In this document: in pieces, positions 27,501 through 36,300 of the stretch | How positions within the stretch are numbered: the first letter of the stretch is position 1 | Layout: every line of letters starts with the position of its first letter | Virus record (IMG/VR): IMGVR_UViG_3300025860_000003 | Span: 62,001-126,000 of that record | Length of the DNA stretch: 64,000 bases | Direction: 5' to 3' (one strand) | Source: a virus | Notes under the pieces: generated by a model | What the model was told of the DNA's origin: nothing | Database searches by the model: none | The model's input: the letters and a program-made list of their open reading frames with translations, nothing else | Position numbers and translations under genes: made by a program

Positions 27501-27802
27501 CCTTGAACTAATCTTGTGCGCTTATCAGCACCAGATGTGATCTCAACATCATAGACATATCTTCCAGCTTCTAATGAAGAAGTGACAGACCGTGCCAACT
27601 CAATTGTGACCTCACCAGAAGTGCGCAACCCAAACCCTGCGGTAAATGGGGTTGCTGTTGAAGAATCATATGTTTTTCGGATCTGTCCCGCAACTGTGTA
27701 TCCGCTTAGATCGATGATAGATCCTGTCGATGTTTTCGCGATAATAGTTTCGGAGAAATCCGTACCTTGATCGACCTGTATGTTGAGCTTTTGAACTGAC
27801 AT
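24584..27802 (-). CDS. Tail fibre protein, 1072 aa, BppU-like N-terminal domain
   Basis: The N-terminal 115 residues (KLNIQVDQGTDFSETI, IDLSGYTVAGQIRKTY, LEAGRYVYDVEI) match the small beta domain that starts many phage fibre/baseplate upper proteins. The remainder is repetitive Gly/Ser/Thr/Asp-rich fibre sequence with several TGTGLDL-type and LTNLGG-type repeats, a motif VSGDLVVTGDLTVNGTETVI near residue 690 shared with the adjacent collagen fibre, and a globular end with conserved Gly. It begins directly after the collagen-like fibre gene and is probably part of the same fibre apparatus. Confidence 0.85.
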   Translation of the reverse strand: MSVQKLNIQVDQGTDFSETIIAKTSTGSIIDLSGYTVAGQIRKTYDSSTATPFTAGFGLRTSGEVTIELARSVTSSLEAGRYVYDVEITSGADKRTRLVQGQVTVTQEVTRAGAIDYIDEVNITNPVDGSLLVYDNATSKWIDDATIKRVDTDNVLITADVDVAGTVEADGFSGTGALTITDFIDDDSFGTATATNVPTSQSVKAYVDATSSISSLNDTSIASPVAGQFLIYDGTDTWDNKSITGDVTFTAGGVSSISSDSIINADIKSDAAISISKTALIAGTGIDLDTNTISLSDGAALSNLTGGSSTTTFLRNDGAWSTPVDTTYTSGTGLTLDGTEFSLSTGASLTNLGGDGTDYSGLDPETTDKPLFHTFLRKDGGWHSVKQYSGGTGINVIASSNVALNDTITLGINAALTNLGGASGDDESLLLAKDGSWVAPSDNNTEYTAGTGLDLNTTVFSLSTGAAFANLGGAAGEDPELVLNKAGFWTRPPTYILANTGLTFVANTTAETADHASFAVNASLTHLTTVGSSATSTEFAGESINVNVVQAAQSNIINGASPYLNFFNSKTIASGLTTSSTEFTGVIPFYGVAIDTDNSNVESYKPSGRIFSKFTNCTESAIAGQMVFEVTKAGATNWSIDTPNPKNVMVLEPGTVTIGVGGTENALDLTDLAVNGDASVSGDLVVTGDLTVNGTETVINSTTLSVDDKNIVLGSVATPTDTTADGGGITLKGTTDKTLNWVDSTDSWTSSEHLELASAKTFRINANEVLNQTTLGSTVLASSLTSVGTIGTGVWNGTAITDTYISSADTWNAKQAPLSFGIADTNSLVADGTPVSGEFAQFTSEGLVSRTDAQVLSDIGAQGALTFGKASGNALKSEEALVTNDVLLMGTTNVKGRTYAELKSDLSLDNVENSAISTFAGSSNIVTTGALNSGSITSGFTSIDIGTGALTAGAITGDSFQGSQLALIIGSGTVASINKATHSGRKLVYNGATASAWTLDDCPAADVGVTYTLVNAGTSTVTISRNTNSVFSRLVLGASPLTAASIAIQKGGIIEIVCTAENVYSCFGSGIQ

Positions 27803-30800
27803 CTATTTGTTTCCTAGTTCTTCGATCATTTTTCTGAGTTCTTGATTTTCTTCTTTCAGTTCTTTTATCGCCTCAATGAATAGGGCAGATAACTGAGCAT
27901 AATCAACTGTCTTATATTCTGTGGCGTTCACAATGTCATCGCCCGCTCGTGTTGTTACAGCTGACGGTAAGACTTTTTCTAAACTCTGCGCTATAACACC
28001 AGCACTGTCTTTACCACCATTGGTGTAGTTGAATGTTACACCATCAAGCGATTGCAACTTTTCAACTGCGTTATCAACAACTTCTATATTTTCTTTCAAT
28101 CTCTCATCAGAAACAGAAGCACCACCAAAGGCGATAATATCACCCTTAACTGCAAAATCACCAGCGGTGTTCAACGAACCCACTAGGCTGCTGCTGACGT
28201 AATGGAGAAGACCAGATGTCGAATGTGCAGTAAAGGTGCTGGAGTTGCCGTTATAGGCTAACGCGGTGGAAGCAACTCTTTGGTCTGCAAGATTGATTGT
28301 GGAAATGTTCGTGGTAGATATCTGAAGCCCACTAGACGAAGCCAAGAAGCCAAACCCATTAGTAGATTCATCCCAGAATACAATTCTATCAGCATTAGGG
28401 TCTGCTAACGAAAGAAGTCCTGGAGCACCTTTAGTGCCTTTCATGCCCTTAGAGCCTTTAGCGCCTCCAGCGCCTTTAGTGCCTTTCATGCCCTTAGTGC
28501 CTTTAGCGCCTTTAGTGCCTTTAGCCCCTTTAGTGCCTTTAACGCCTTCAGCACCTTTAGTGCCTTTAGCCCCTTTAGTGCCTTTAGCCCCTTTAGTGCC
28601 TTCAGCACCTTTAGTGCCTTTAGCCCCTTTAGTGCCTTTAACGCCTTTCTGACCTAAATCGCCAGTACGGGCGAATGTCACGATAACATCTTCATCAGCA
28701 CTGAACGAAGTCGCCGAGCCAGCTACATGTGCGCAGTTTACTGTGAAGTGGGCAGCGTTTTCATTAATGCCAGTAATTGTGAAGATAGCAAAATCAGAAG
28801 CATCTTGTTTATTTGAAATTCTAAAATGACCTTTTAAGGCAGAAGTAGAATCGTCAATAGTTCGTAAGAATGATTGTATGTCTGTGCTATTGTCATCTGA
28901 ATCAGCAATAAACATTTTGTTTGCATCTGCTGGTGTCGAATTATTTAACCTTAGCCCGCCTGTTCCTGGATCCGCATTACCAGTAGCAGTTTTGAAAGTG
29001 TAGTCAAAAGTAGCACCGCCAAAGTTTCCTTCACTACCTTTAGCGCCTTCAGCACCTTTAGTGCCTTTCATGCCCTTAGTGCCTTTCATGCCCTTAGAGC
29101 CTTTAGCGCCTTTGTCACCTTTAAGACCTGTGCTATCACCAGCCCATTTACCATCACCTTTGATAACTTCGGTGTTACCCATATGCAGTGGTTGGAACAG
29201 TTTTACTTTGTCTTGGATGACCGACATTACAGCGGTTGAGGCAACCTGCTGATCACCAGTACTACCACTCGTCAACTCGAAGTCCATTGAGGCATTGGTG
29301 CCCTCATCAGCATCAACATTAACGCTGATCCGCGCAGAGTTACCCTTTACACCCTCAGTGCCACCAGCCGTTTTATCTGGTGTTCTCGATCTGTGGTTGA
29401 ATGTTACATTCGCATTACCGCCACCATCATTTGCGGTTAGTGCAATACCACCACTACCAAACCCAGCTTCAATGTATCCTGAAGTAGATATGTTATCGGA
29501 TATGCCAGATACCGCACCTGTCGCACCTTTAGTGCCTTTAGCGCCTTTAGCGCCTTTATCGCCTCCAGCGCCTTTAGTACCTTTAGCGCCTTTAGTGCCT
29601 TTCATGCCCTTAGAGCCTTTAGCGCCTTTGTCACCTTTAGCGCCTTCGCCCACAAGTATAACTGCAGCAGACCATGTCACAGTAGTATCAGTTGCAGTTC
29701 CTTCAGCACTAAATGTGCCAGTACTGACATATAGATCTGATCCAGCTACTGGAGCAGGGATTGTAGCAGACCAACCATTAGGTGCAGTTAGGGTATCATT
29801 AGCGAAGTTATATGAGCCGTCATCTGCAGTTGGTGTAGCCAACGCAGTAGCACTACGCTTGTAGACCTTAGCAACAATAACACTTACACCTTGAACACCA
29901 CCAGCCCCTTTAGTGCCTTTAGCGCCCTTAGTACCTTTAGCCCCTTTAGTGCCTTTAGCGCCCTTAGTGCCTTTAGCGCCCTTAGTACCTTTAGCCCCTT
30001 TAGTGCCCTGTAGAGCTGCGTTTGTGATTGTGGCTTTCTTGAGCTTACCTGTATCAGAAGCGTCTAGCACTAGAAGATAATCGCCGCCAACTACGCTATT
30101 TGTGAGATCAGTCCTGTCTGCAATAGTTCTGCCATTATCAGTTAGGATTTCGTCATAGTTGGTTCCGTCAACCGTTAGATCCCAAAGACCGCTATCACCA
30201 CCCTCCTTCCATCGAATATCAACATCGGCTTGCGCACCACGATTGACCTGTAAACCAGCATCTTCAGTGGGGGTGTCACCAGCCGCAACATCACTATTCA
30301 GAGTGATCTGATTATCAGCAACATCTAAAGTTTCAGTATTGATTGTTGTTGTAGTGCCTGATACAGTAAGATTGCCAGCTACTGTCATATTCGTAGTTTG
30401 GACATCACTGAATCTTTTAGTTGAAGATCCGAGAGCAACAGAGTCATCCGTTTTAGGAATGATGCTTGATGCTAAAGAACCAGTAACTGTGATGTCGTCG
30501 CCAGTGCCATCACCAAGAGAAACAGCACCATCAAGAGATGTCGCCCCAGTGACAGTAAGCGAACCAAGCGAACTTGATGCGGTGGTAGATACCCCACCTG
30601 GAACATTTAGTTGGTTGTGGAATGTTGTATTCGCCCAAACAGTCATTGACGTGATATCGCCAGCAACGTATGCAGCCCTAAGTGCTGCATCTTGGGTAGC
30701 AGGATTAGCATCTGCATAATCAGCAGGATCATATACCACACCAAGAGTGATGTTGCTATTTGCACTCAGCGTACCATGAACATTAACGTCACTGCCCTTA

Positions 30801-33025
30801 ATCCCTATGGTAGCATCAGCACCAAGAGTGACGTCGCCATCAACATTTAAGGTTCCGTCTAAGTCTGTATTGCCTTTAACTCCAAGCGTGTTAGACAATG
30901 TTGTTGCGCCTGTAACACCAAGAGTAGAACTTATTGCAGTCGCACCACCAGCAGTCAGAGTTGTGACCTCTGTCGCACCAGCAGTCAGAGCAGCGTCTAA
31001 GACTGTTGCACCTTTAACGCCTAGAGTTCCAATAACAGTAGCAGCACCAGATTGTAACGTTTCAAGAGTTGTGGCACCATCGACATTCAACGTACTGTCT
31101 ATATCAACACCACCTTTAACCCCAAGCGCACCAATAACAGTAGCAGCACCAGATTGTAAGGTACTGTCTAGGACAGTTGCACCTTTGACACCCAACGCAC
31201 CAATGACTGTAGCAGCACCAGATTGTAACGTTTCAAGAGTTGTAGCTCCATCAACATTCAGCGTACCATCTAAGTCTGTATTACCTTTGACACCCAACGC
31301 ACCAATAACAGTAGCAGCACCAGATTGTAAGGTACTGTCTAGGACAGTTACACCTTTGACACCCAACGCACCAATAACAGTAGCTGCGCCAGATTGTAAC
31401 GTTTCAAGAGTTGTGGCACCATCGACATTTAAGGTTCCGTCTAAGTCTGTATTGCCTTTAACTCCAAGCGCACCAATAACAGTAGCTGCGCCAGATTGTA
31501 AGGTACTGTCTACAACAGCAGCACCTTTGACACCTAATGCGCCGATAACAGTAGCTGCGCCAGATTGTAAGGTACTGTCTAAGACTGTTGCACCCTTAAC
31601 TCCAAGCGCACCAATGACTGTAGCAGCACCAGATTGTAATGTTTCGAGAGTTGTGGCACCGTCAACATTTAAAGTTCCGTCTATATCAGCAGCGCCCTTA
31701 ACTCCAAGCGCACCAATGACTGTAGCAGCACCAGATTGTAAGGTACTGTCTAAGACTGTTGCACCCTTAACTCCAAGCGCACCGATAACAGTAGCTGCAC
31801 CAGATTGTAAGGTACTGTCTAAGACTGTCGCACCCTTAACTCCAAGCGCACCGATAACAGTAGCTGCACCAGATTGTAATGTTTCGAGAGTTGTGGCACC
31901 ATCAACATTCAATGTACCATCTAAGTCTGTATTACCTTTAACGCCTAATGCACCAATGACTGTGGCGGCACCAGATTGTAATGTACTATCTAAAGTCGTA
32001 GCACCTTTAACGCCTAGAGTTCCAGTAACAGTTGTATTCTTAGCGTCTAACGCTTCAAGAGTTGTGGCACCATCGACATTCAACGTACTGTCTATATCAG
32101 CAGCGCCTTTAACGCCTAGAGTTCCAGTAACAGTTGTATTCTTAGCGTCTAACGCTTCTAGTGTTGAATCACCATCAACATTCAATGTGCCATCTAAGTC
32201 TGTATTACCTTTAACACCTAGAGTGCCAGTGATTGTAGCATCACCAGAACCTAGCGTTCCTGTGAAATTAGCATTGCCGTTTGAGTCAATAGTCGCAACA
32301 ACAGCATCATCTGAGTCTACGATAACCAATTGTGATTGACCAGCAGCATCAACTAATTTTAAGTATAGGTCTGAATTACCAAGAGTCGAATCACCAGCAA
32401 GGTATATCGCAGCAATATCGTTGTTCCCACCTTCACCGCCAGTACCGCCAGAGAATAGTAAGTGTGGTGAATTGCCATCAGCACGGAATGTAGTGTTACC
32501 GCCAGCCATTGTTAAGTCGCTGTTGTTCACTTCATAGGCATGGTCGCCTTGTAAGTCTCTTAATTTGAAGTCTTGATATTGTAGTTCGTCGGTTGTTCCA
32601 CCTTCTTTTATTACAAGAACCTGACCAGAAGCACCGCCACCCAAGCGAATCCTACTCACATCGCCAAGATCGACTTGCTCTGTACCAGTAGTGTTGAATG
32701 TCACATTTGCGTTGAACACAGTATTAGCGTCAACAGTGAACAACTCAACTCCAGCGCCAGTTATATGTGTGTTGGATTCTATAAGAAGCGTTCCACCATT
32801 ATCACCAACTGTGTCGCCGCTTTTCAGTTTATCAGTTCTCAGCGTTGTAGAAGAGAACGTCCCCTCAACATGACCGTCTCCAGTAACTGAGCCGCCCCTA
32901 TTAGCACCACCTGCTCTCGCTACGGTGACAACATTGTTGCTTATAATCGTAGAGATGAAGTTGGTGTTTAATCTCCAAGTATTAAAGCTATCGCTCAGTT
33001 GGGTATTTGATACAGGTACTGTCAT
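27803..33025 (-). CDS. Collagen-like tail fibre with S74 chaperone domain, 1740 aa
   Basis: Architecture from the N-terminus: attachment-type domain (1-150); tandem 23- and 34-residue beta repeats containing LQSGAATVIGALGVKG (about residues 345-680); shared motif LTVSGTTTTINTETL near 895; four Gly-X-Y collagen segments at about 1007-1044, 1126-1171, 1300-1337 and 1455-1536, separated by globular beta domains; and a C-terminal peptidase S74 intramolecular chaperone from about 1639 (SDERLKENI), ending in a Leu/Glu coiled coil. About 54 of 66 triplets carry Lys at Y, mostly GTK and GAK. S74 domains trimerise fibres and then self-cleave before that Ser. The enzyme at 21.3-23.1 kb is its probable modifier. 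Confidence 0.92.
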   Translation of the reverse strand: MTVPVSNTQLSDSFNTWRLNTNFISTIISNNVVTVARAGGANRGGSVTGDGHVEGTFSSTTLRTDKLKSGDTVGDNGGTLLIESNTHITGAGVELFTVDANTVFNANVTFNTTGTEQVDLGDVSRIRLGGGASGQVLVIKEGGTTDELQYQDFKLRDLQGDHAYEVNNSDLTMAGGNTTFRADGNSPHLLFSGGTGGEGGNNDIAAIYLAGDSTLGNSDLYLKLVDAAGQSQLVIVDSDDAVVATIDSNGNANFTGTLGSGDATITGTLGVKGNTDLDGTLNVDGDSTLEALDAKNTTVTGTLGVKGAADIDSTLNVDGATTLEALDAKNTTVTGTLGVKGATTLDSTLQSGAATVIGALGVKGNTDLDGTLNVDGATTLETLQSGAATVIGALGVKGATVLDSTLQSGAATVIGALGVKGATVLDSTLQSGAATVIGALGVKGAADIDGTLNVDGATTLETLQSGAATVIGALGVKGATVLDSTLQSGAATVIGALGVKGAAVVDSTLQSGAATVIGALGVKGNTDLDGTLNVDGATTLETLQSGAATVIGALGVKGVTVLDSTLQSGAATVIGALGVKGNTDLDGTLNVDGATTLETLQSGAATVIGALGVKGATVLDSTLQSGAATVIGALGVKGGVDIDSTLNVDGATTLETLQSGAATVIGTLGVKGATVLDAALTAGATEVTTLTAGGATAISSTLGVTGATTLSNTLGVKGNTDLDGTLNVDGDVTLGADATIGIKGSDVNVHGTLSANSNITLGVVYDPADYADANPATQDAALRAAYVAGDITSMTVWANTTFHNQLNVPGGVSTTASSSLGSLTVTGATSLDGAVSLGDGTGDDITVTGSLASSIIPKTDDSVALGSSTKRFSDVQTTNMTVAGNLTVSGTTTTINTETLDVADNQITLNSDVAAGDTPTEDAGLQVNRGAQADVDIRWKEGGDSGLWDLTVDGTNYDEILTDNGRTIADRTDLTNSVVGGDYLLVLDASDTGKLKKATITNAALQGTKGAKGTKGAKGTKGAKGTKGAKGTKGAKGTKGAGGVQGVSVIVAKVYKRSATALATPTADDGSYNFANDTLTAPNGWSATIPAPVAGSDLYVSTGTFSAEGTATDTTVTWSAAVILVGEGAKGDKGAKGSKGMKGTKGAKGTKGAGGDKGAKGAKGTKGATGAVSGISDNISTSGYIEAGFGSGGIALTANDGGGNANVTFNHRSRTPDKTAGGTEGVKGNSARISVNVDADEGTNASMDFELTSGSTGDQQVASTAVMSVIQDKVKLFQPLHMGNTEVIKGDGKWAGDSTGLKGDKGAKGSKGMKGTKGMKGTKGAEGAKGSEGNFGGATFDYTFKTATGNADPGTGGLRLNNSTPADANKMFIADSDDNSTDIQSFLRTIDDSTSALKGHFRISNKQDASDFAIFTITGINENAAHFTVNCAHVAGSATSFSADEDVIVTFARTGDLGQKGVKGTKGAKGTKGAEGTKGAKGTKGAKGTKGAEGVKGTKGAKGTKGAKGTKGMKGTKGAGGAKGSKGMKGTKGAPGLLSLADPNADRIVFWDESTNGFGFLASSSGLQISTTNISTINLADQRVASTALAYNGNSSTFTAHSTSGLLHYVSSSLVGSLNTAGDFAVKGDIIAFGGASVSDERLKENIEVVDNAVEKLQSLDGVTFNYTNGGKDSAGVIAQSLEKVLPSAVTTRAGDDIVNATEYKTVDYAQLSALFIEAIKELKEENQELRKMIEELGNK
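28419..30007 (-). repeat. Four Gly-X-Y (collagen) coding segments
   Basis: Segments at about 28419-28663 (27 triplets), 29018-29128 (12), 29514-29650 (14) and 29894-30007 (13). The 9-bp unit and its 18-bp GTK-GAK doublet repeat nearly perfectly at DNA level, which would allow slippage and length variation. Only one Pro is seen (GAP) and there are few acidic residues, unlike typical bacterial collagens. Confidence 0.9.
31005..31995 (-). repeat. Twelve tandem 69-bp/102-bp repeats in the fibre gene
   Basis: Twelve copies of a coding repeat centred on LQSGAATVIGALGVKG are spaced by either a 7-residue linker (ATVLDST type) or an 18-residue linker (NTDLDGTLNVDGATTLET type). DNA identity is very high between copies. 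It forms a regular beta-rich shaft and is prone to recombination. Confidence 0.9.
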
Positions 33026-33063
33026 TTGAAATTCTCTATTCTCTTATAGTGAGGGACTAGTAT

Positions 33064-33071
33064 TATTTATT
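33064..33071 (-). promoter_or_regulatory. Late-promoter variant AATAAATA (fibre operon)
   Basis: One mismatch to TATAAATA on the minus strand, 39 nt upstream of the collagen-like fibre ATG. It is in the only sizeable gap ahead of the fibre operon and its spacing fits a late promoter, but the first base deviates. Confidence 0.4.
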
Positions 33072-33118
33072 AGAATTGATTGAGTCGTTTTCAGATATTT
33101 GTCGTATCAATTCAATCT

Positions 33119-33340
33119 CTATTGTCTGTTATTTATTAGAACTTGCAGCATAGTTTTTATATCTTGCATATCACTTTTGAGACTTTCTATCTCGTCTGTC
33201 ACGCGCTTGTCTTTTGCGTTTCTAACTATCTTCTCTTCATATGCTCTATTCGAAGAAACGTCATTGCAAAAGATCGCCCCAGACTCAACATCAAATGTCA
33301 AGTCAGGACGACCTCTAACAGAAACTACTTTCGATTGCAC
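33119..33340 (-). CDS. Small coiled-coil protein between DUF4815 protein and fibre
   Basis: 73 residues. The C-terminal half (KRVTDEIESLKSDMQDIKTMLQVLI) is a clear heptad coiled coil, and a short beta segment VVSVRGRPDLTFDVESGAIFCND precedes it. The start overlaps the stop of the 1962-residue gene by one base. Similar small proteins accompany fibre genes in marine T4-like phages, from memory. A trimeric linker or fibre chaperone is possible; function unknown. Confidence 0.7.
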   Translation of the reverse strand: MQSKVVSVRGRPDLTFDVESGAIFCNDVSSNRAYEEKIVRNAKDKRVTDEIESLKSDMQDIKTMLQVLINNRQ

Positions 33341-36300
33341 TATACAGGTCTCTTATGCGTTACACTAGTCAAGTTGTGTATTGAAGGAGTGTAATCTCTA
33401 CCCTTACCATCAGGGCGAGTCAAAACAATCTTGTATTGGATATAATCAATACCAGAATATCTAGAACCATCCTTTGACTCATACGCAATAATCTTAGTAT
33501 CATCAGTGTTCTCGAACAACTTATTGGTAGTGGCAAACCCAGTAGCGGCAGTCGTAGAGAAAAGTCTGAACAATTTAGTGGTGCTTGAAGTGGAGTCGCC
33601 AAGCGTTGATTGTTCAGCAGGTCTTGTGTAATAATCCTCACATTGGGTGAAGATCTTATCCTCGATAGGCTCAGGGTCATTTTCATTCCTAGCTCTAACA
33701 TACACAGTAACACCACCCTCTTTCGGCATATATCCTCTAACAGCAAAGAAGAATTTCTCGCCAGCACCACCTTCAGGTCGACTAGCAGGAACAACCTGTG
33801 ATATATATCGAGCAGAAGCGTCACCTGCAGGAAACTGCTCATTTCCAGGAGTAGCACTAATTCTTTCTTGCTCAACACTCACCGATGCATCGTTTATATC
33901 GACTGTTGGACCAACGCGAATGTCAGTGGTTGTCATAGTACCTTTAATGAGTAATGACTTTGTATCTCTGTTTGATGCGCTATAGATTCTTTTCTGATCT
34001 TTAGCGAAAACAACCCTTTTGTTCGGCTGGACAGAGGAGAATGCAGTATCAGTAACGCCAGCCAAAGAAGTGGTTTTCATCTGCCAATCAATCTTAGTGA
34101 ATTTTGGTGTGAATATTGGAGCATTTATCGTAATAGCATCAATATCAATATTCGCAACCTCAGTGATTAATGCACCTGCGCCTCTTTCTTGTCCGCGAAT
34201 ATACTCAGTCGCACCAAACCCATGAGATGTAGAGCCTGTTGAATCGGAAAGACGTATTCTGCCATAATCGGTATTAAGAAACGACACTTTACCTTGTACA
34301 GTATTTGCCGTAAATGCAGACGCCACACCTATATTAACATTGTTTCTAAACAACGTGCTGTGGGTATTTGCTGTTGAAGTAGGGAAGTTACCAAACGCAT
34401 CAATCTGAACAATAGTTGATGTGGTGGAAGGTTCAGAAACCACTGACCTCACAGTTCCGTCTGCCCATGTAGTTGTGTCAGTGTTTGTGTTGATGAAAGC
34501 GTCATAATCAGGCACATTCTTAGCAACCTTACTCTTCAATGCATCACCCGCCACAATTGTTACAGCAGCGTCATGTGTTATTGTCATCAAGCATGTTCCA
34601 CGAACGATCTCATCTGTTTGGAATCCCGTGGTTGCTGTCGATGGACCAAATGGAGTTATGGCATTCACATTCAAGAACTCGGTGTCTGAATTATCTAACT
34701 CAAACGTTGCCACTGCTGACTTGGTGAAAGAATTTTGTCGTATGTCAAACTTCAATGCCTCATTCGGCAGTTTTGCCCAGTTATTTCCTGTAGCAGAAGA
34801 AAATAGATCACCAAGTCCAGGAACACCATACGCAGACTTATTGGTAACAACATCTGGTTGGTTTCTTACGCCTGTCCAAAGCTCATATTCATCTTTGGAA
34901 TCAGTAGGAATGACAGTAAACGCATAAGCCTTTCCTGATGTCAAGAAAGGTCTTTCGTCAAAATCAAACTCTACAGGAGTAGCATTCGTCACTGTGCTTG
35001 CCGCTGCAGCGATCTCTGCTTGTGAGATAGGTTGAGATTGCGAGACTAATACGTTAGTCGGACCACCTGCTCGGTCAACTTCCCTAATCTGCAACAGAAC
35101 CGACGATGATGTATCAGACGATGCCTTTGCAAAGAATAGTCTGATGTGATGGCAGAATACGCCATCAATCTTGCTTGACGGAACAATAAACACTTGTGAT
35201 AGAAAATCAGGAAGTTCTTGTGGAATCTCTTTGATACTGACATTCGTCTGTGTTTTATCGGCAGACAGTTCTGAGAGAACAAGGTTTGTTATGTTCTTCT
35301 GTACGCTTTTCGGATCGAGTCCTCTTGATCTCTTAGATGGCGCAAGGTAATATTGTCCACATCGAGTTGTCGAGCCATTCTTACCAGAACTAATGCCGCT
35401 CACTATAGGCGGCTGCACATCACTAACTTCTAGTAAATGCTTCAGTCCTCTGAATTTCATGGTGCTGTCGTTTGGTAAAAAGAACTCGAAGGTCAACTTG
35501 CCTGTCGAATCAGTCATCAGGTAAGACTTGCCTTTCTTCTGACCAGCCAGCTTGGTGTATTTTGTAACATCACGCCCATCAAACCTTGGCCATACCTTGG
35601 TCGACGGCTTCAGACCAGTACATGTAACAGTGATGGGTTTATGCGCAGCTATCACATAGTCGTTAGCAGAACGTGATCGGCTGATGCCTGAAAGGTCTGA
35701 AAACTCAGCCAGCCCAGTGTAATCAATGCCAGCTTTTTTATAATCACTCAACATCCTCGTCAATGTGTTGCTATTCACGCTAGATGGGGTTTGTGTGATA
35801 TGGCATATACTATGAGACAAGGTCATTCTGCCATTGAACACTTGAATGGGTGTAGTTGTCTTTTCGATAATCGGCAAACGCTTTGTGCCGAATACTTGAG
35901 ACAACATAGACTTATGGAAGTTTTGTCTGAAGAGTCTTTTGAATATACTTCCTTGACGGACATTGGACAAAGAACCAGCCCTAACCTCCAAGTCAATATC
36001 TTTCATCTTCGGAATCGGTCGAATAGGTGAACTTTCCGAGATAAAATCGCCAGAACGCAAGGTGTTGTAATATCTTTCGACTGGTTTTGGATTAACAATA
36101 ACAACTTCTTTAGGTGGTTCAACAGCGTCAGCTGCATCATCAACCCGCAATACTGATATTTTTAGTGCTTCAATATCAAGTTTGTTAATTTCAACTTGTT
36201 CTTTTGTTTTTTCTAGATCACCGTCCATCTCACGAAGATCTTCCATAGTATATCTTCGATTATTTTCTCGTTCAAGGTTCACTTGATAATCGTAACGACC

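Noticed and set aside
28434-28652. Plus-strand Pro/Leu repeat frame opposite the collagen segment
   Set aside because: It is an antisense shadow of Gly-X-Lys codons (GGC and AAA read as GCC and TTT) and has no independent support.
31005-31995. Regular repeats that could suggest a CRISPR array
   Set aside because: The repeat and linker stay in one open frame, linkers are not unique spacers, and no cas genes occur. It is a coding repeat.
30807-32339. Plus-strand frame of 510 codons rich in Pro/Val/Ala
   Set aside because: It is exactly antisense to the tandem repeats of the collagen-like fibre; its repetitiveness is a mirror of those repeats and it has no plausible ribosome-binding site or protein features.
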